Made by a program: the position numbers and the translations under genes. A DNA stretch of 64,000 bases from NCBI RefSeq assembly GCF_038051995.1, contig NZ_CP150290.1, forward strand, positions 1,537,501 through 1,601,500. The letters are read 5' to 3'. A model generated the notes under the pieces. That model was given only the letters and a program-made list of their open reading frames with translations. It did no database searches and was not told the DNA's origin. Positions 63,014-64,000 of the stretch are shown here, piece by piece (positions within the stretch are counted from its first letter, which is position 1; the number at the start of each line of letters is the position of its first letter). Origin of the DNA: Paenibacillus sp. FSL H8-0537 (GTDB lineage Bacteria > Bacillota > Bacilli > Paenibacillales > Paenibacillaceae).

Positions 63014-63042
63014 TTGACATTATTCGCTAAATACCATAAAAT
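63014..63042 (+). promoter_or_regulatory. Promoter of the Cys-rich small gene
   Basis: TTGACA (63014-63019) and TAAAAT (63037-63042) are 17 bases apart. Downstream, GATACA occurs twice (near 63055 and 63084), recalling the half-sites in the PilZ-like/LCP promoter. Confidence 0.7.
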
Positions 63043-63112
63043 ATAAACAAACAGATACATTACGTAACATTTTACATAAAAGTGATACAATAAGTATACA
63101 AGGAGTGATCAG

Positions 63113-63397
63113 GTGATTCAGCTTCAGGAGCAGTTCTATTGCGTCGGATGCCAAAACATGATACCTACAGGGCTAGCGAATGTGTTATTCCGAACTGGAT
63201 TTTTCCGTGTAGTAAATCGGCTAGGGTGTTGTAGAGCTTGTGCTCAGGCACAAGCTGGCCATGCTAATAAGTTGGAGGCACAATTGCAAAGCGTAACAGG
63301 TGAAGTCATCCCGTTAACTGCCAAATCTGATTATGATCCCTATCAAACGAGCTTCTATCCGGCAAGCCAAAACCTCCTGACTACAGAAGTTGTGTAG
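63113..63397 (+). CDS. Small protein with zinc-ribbon-like cysteine pairs
   Basis: Protein of 94 residues starting at GTG with AAGGAG 7 bases upstream. Two CxxC pairs, CVGC (about 10-13) and CRAC (about 40-43, preceded by another Cys), could bind one zinc ion. The remainder is polar. I do not recognise a family with a known role. The last codons overlap the terminator that follows. Confidence 0.75.
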   Translation: MIQLQEQFYCVGCQNMIPTGLANVLFRTGFFRVVNRLGCCRACAQAQAGHANKLEAQLQSVTGEVIPLTAKSDYDPYQTSFYPASQNLLTTEVV

Positions 63398-63410
63398 CAG
63401 GAGGTTTTTT
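63369..63410 (+). terminator. Terminator overlapping the 3' end of the Cys-rich gene
   Basis: AAAACCTCCTG pairs perfectly with CAGGAGGTTTT, followed by more T. The left arm and loop are inside the coding region. Confidence 0.87.
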
Positions 63411-63569
63411 CTATTTCATTGCTGCTATTCGCGTGCATGTTCCAATTGTTTCCTTATTCGATTATACTAGGTAGGGTTATATGCAGTCAGATTAATGTTA
63501 GATCAGTATTAGATCGCTATTAGAAATGTGAGAGGACATGCGGTCCACTGGAGAAGGAGGAAATAGAAA

Positions 63570-64000
63570 TTGGAGCAGCCAATCGTACAAATGCTAAATG
63601 TAACGAAGCGCATCGGCAAACGGACGATCATTGATCATCTTAGCCTTGACTTGCCGGCTGGTGAAGTATTCGGCTTCCTTGGTCCGAATGGAGCAGGAAA
63701 GACAACCATGATCCGAATGATGGTCGGCCTCATTTCAATAACGGAAGGCGAAATCAAAATCGATGGCCACAGCATCTCAAAGCATTTTGAGAAAGCGATT
63801 CGCCATGTCGGCGCCATTGTCGAAAATCCCGAGATGTACAAATATATGACCGGTTATCAAAATTTGGTTCATTTTGCCCGGATGGTTCCTGGTGTTGAGC
63901 ATTCACGTATTCAGGAGGTGACGGAGCTTGTCGGGCTTGGCTCGCGCATTCATGATAAAGTTAATACCTATTCGCTGGGGATGCGGCAGCGGCTGGGCGT
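63570..64000 (+). CDS. ABC transporter ATP-binding protein (BcrA-like), cut by the window end
   Basis: About 143 residues are visible, starting at TTG with GGAGG 9 bases upstream. Walker A is FLGPNGAGKTTMIRMMVGL. Q-loop region VGAIVENPEMYKYMTGYQNL is typical of the bacitracin-type BcrA exporters. The ABC signature YSLGMRQRLG lies at the very edge. Walker B and the permease gene lie beyond the window. A lipid-II-antibiotic or general ABC-2 exporter role is inferred. Confidence 0.93.
   Translation, partial: MEQPIVQMLNVTKRIGKRTIIDHLSLDLPAGEVFGFLGPNGAGKTTMIRMMVGLISITEGEIKIDGHSISKHFEKAIRHVGAIVENPEMYKYMTGYQNLVHFARMVPGVEHSRIQEVTELVGLGSRIHDKVNTYSLGMRQRLG

Overview
The window looks like chromosomal DNA of a Paenibacillus-type, spore-forming Firmicute. 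The evidence is indirect: many TTG/GTG starts behind strong GGAGG ribosome sites, a KapB homologue, Spo0A-like boxes, an SLH-anchored surface enzyme, an extended 5TM-LYT histidine kinase, a ROK-type XylR with xylAB, and a tmRNA 3' end of Bacillales type. No species can be named from sequence alone. Most genes are ordinary chromosomal ones, read in short operons separated by clear hairpin terminators. All functional calls are from reading the sequence, without database searches.

Layout. 0-6 kb: the end of an MFS transporter, an azoreductase and a large SLH-anchored metallophosphoesterase. 6-9.7 kb: an accessory zone with a three-gene XRE/ImmA-type protease/PIN operon between copies of the tmRNA 3'-end sequence, a truncated tmRNA relic, an AbrB/Doc toxin-antitoxin pair whose Doc lacks the motif histidine, and a scar where a divergent SDR/TetR pair lost both 5' halves. 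9.7-13 kb: an iron-siderophore block (nitroreductase, binding lipoprotein behind a Fur box, AraC regulator fused to a binding-protein domain). 14-18.5 kb: xylR divergent from xylAB, with operator and cre site. 18.5-24.5 kb: a MerR/MFS efflux pair with a textbook MerR promoter, a PAS-HTH protein, an HI0933-type flavoprotein and an alpha/beta hydrolase. 24.5-25.6 kb: an IS630-family insertion just upstream of a sensor kinase. 27-34.5 kb: housekeeping genes (bacilliredoxin, nadE, acpS, cytochrome c, mutY, KDPG aldolase, transglutaminase-like protein). 34.5-43.7 kb: a CvfC-like HEAT protein, a MITE, an MBL-fold hydrolase, a Gfo/Idh/MocA oxidoreductase, an ABC-F protein, an orphan ParB and a chemotaxis receptor. 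43.9-45.2 kb: a gene graveyard with a sugar-ABC ATPase fragment abutting a frameshifted HINT/toxin tail, followed by an apparently intact Imm22-like immunity gene. 45.3-55 kb: membrane protein, CDF transporter, NlpC/P60 hydrolase, acyltransferase, malic enzyme, MGDG-synthase-like glycosyltransferase, KapB and an SGNH esterase. 55.7-60.3 kb: gltB without gltD. 60.7-64 kb: a 36-residue ORF behind 0A-like boxes, a SinR-like regulator with palindromic operators, a PilZ-like/LCP pair behind paired palindromes, a zinc-ribbon-like protein and the start of an ABC ATPase.

The best candidates for something new are the XRE-ImmA-PIN operon in the tmRNA-flanked segment (6.1-8.1 kb), the three-copy structured intergenic repeat (34.6, 55.5 and 60.4 kb), and the small-ORF/regulator block at 60.6-61.5 kb with its several distinct palindromic sites.
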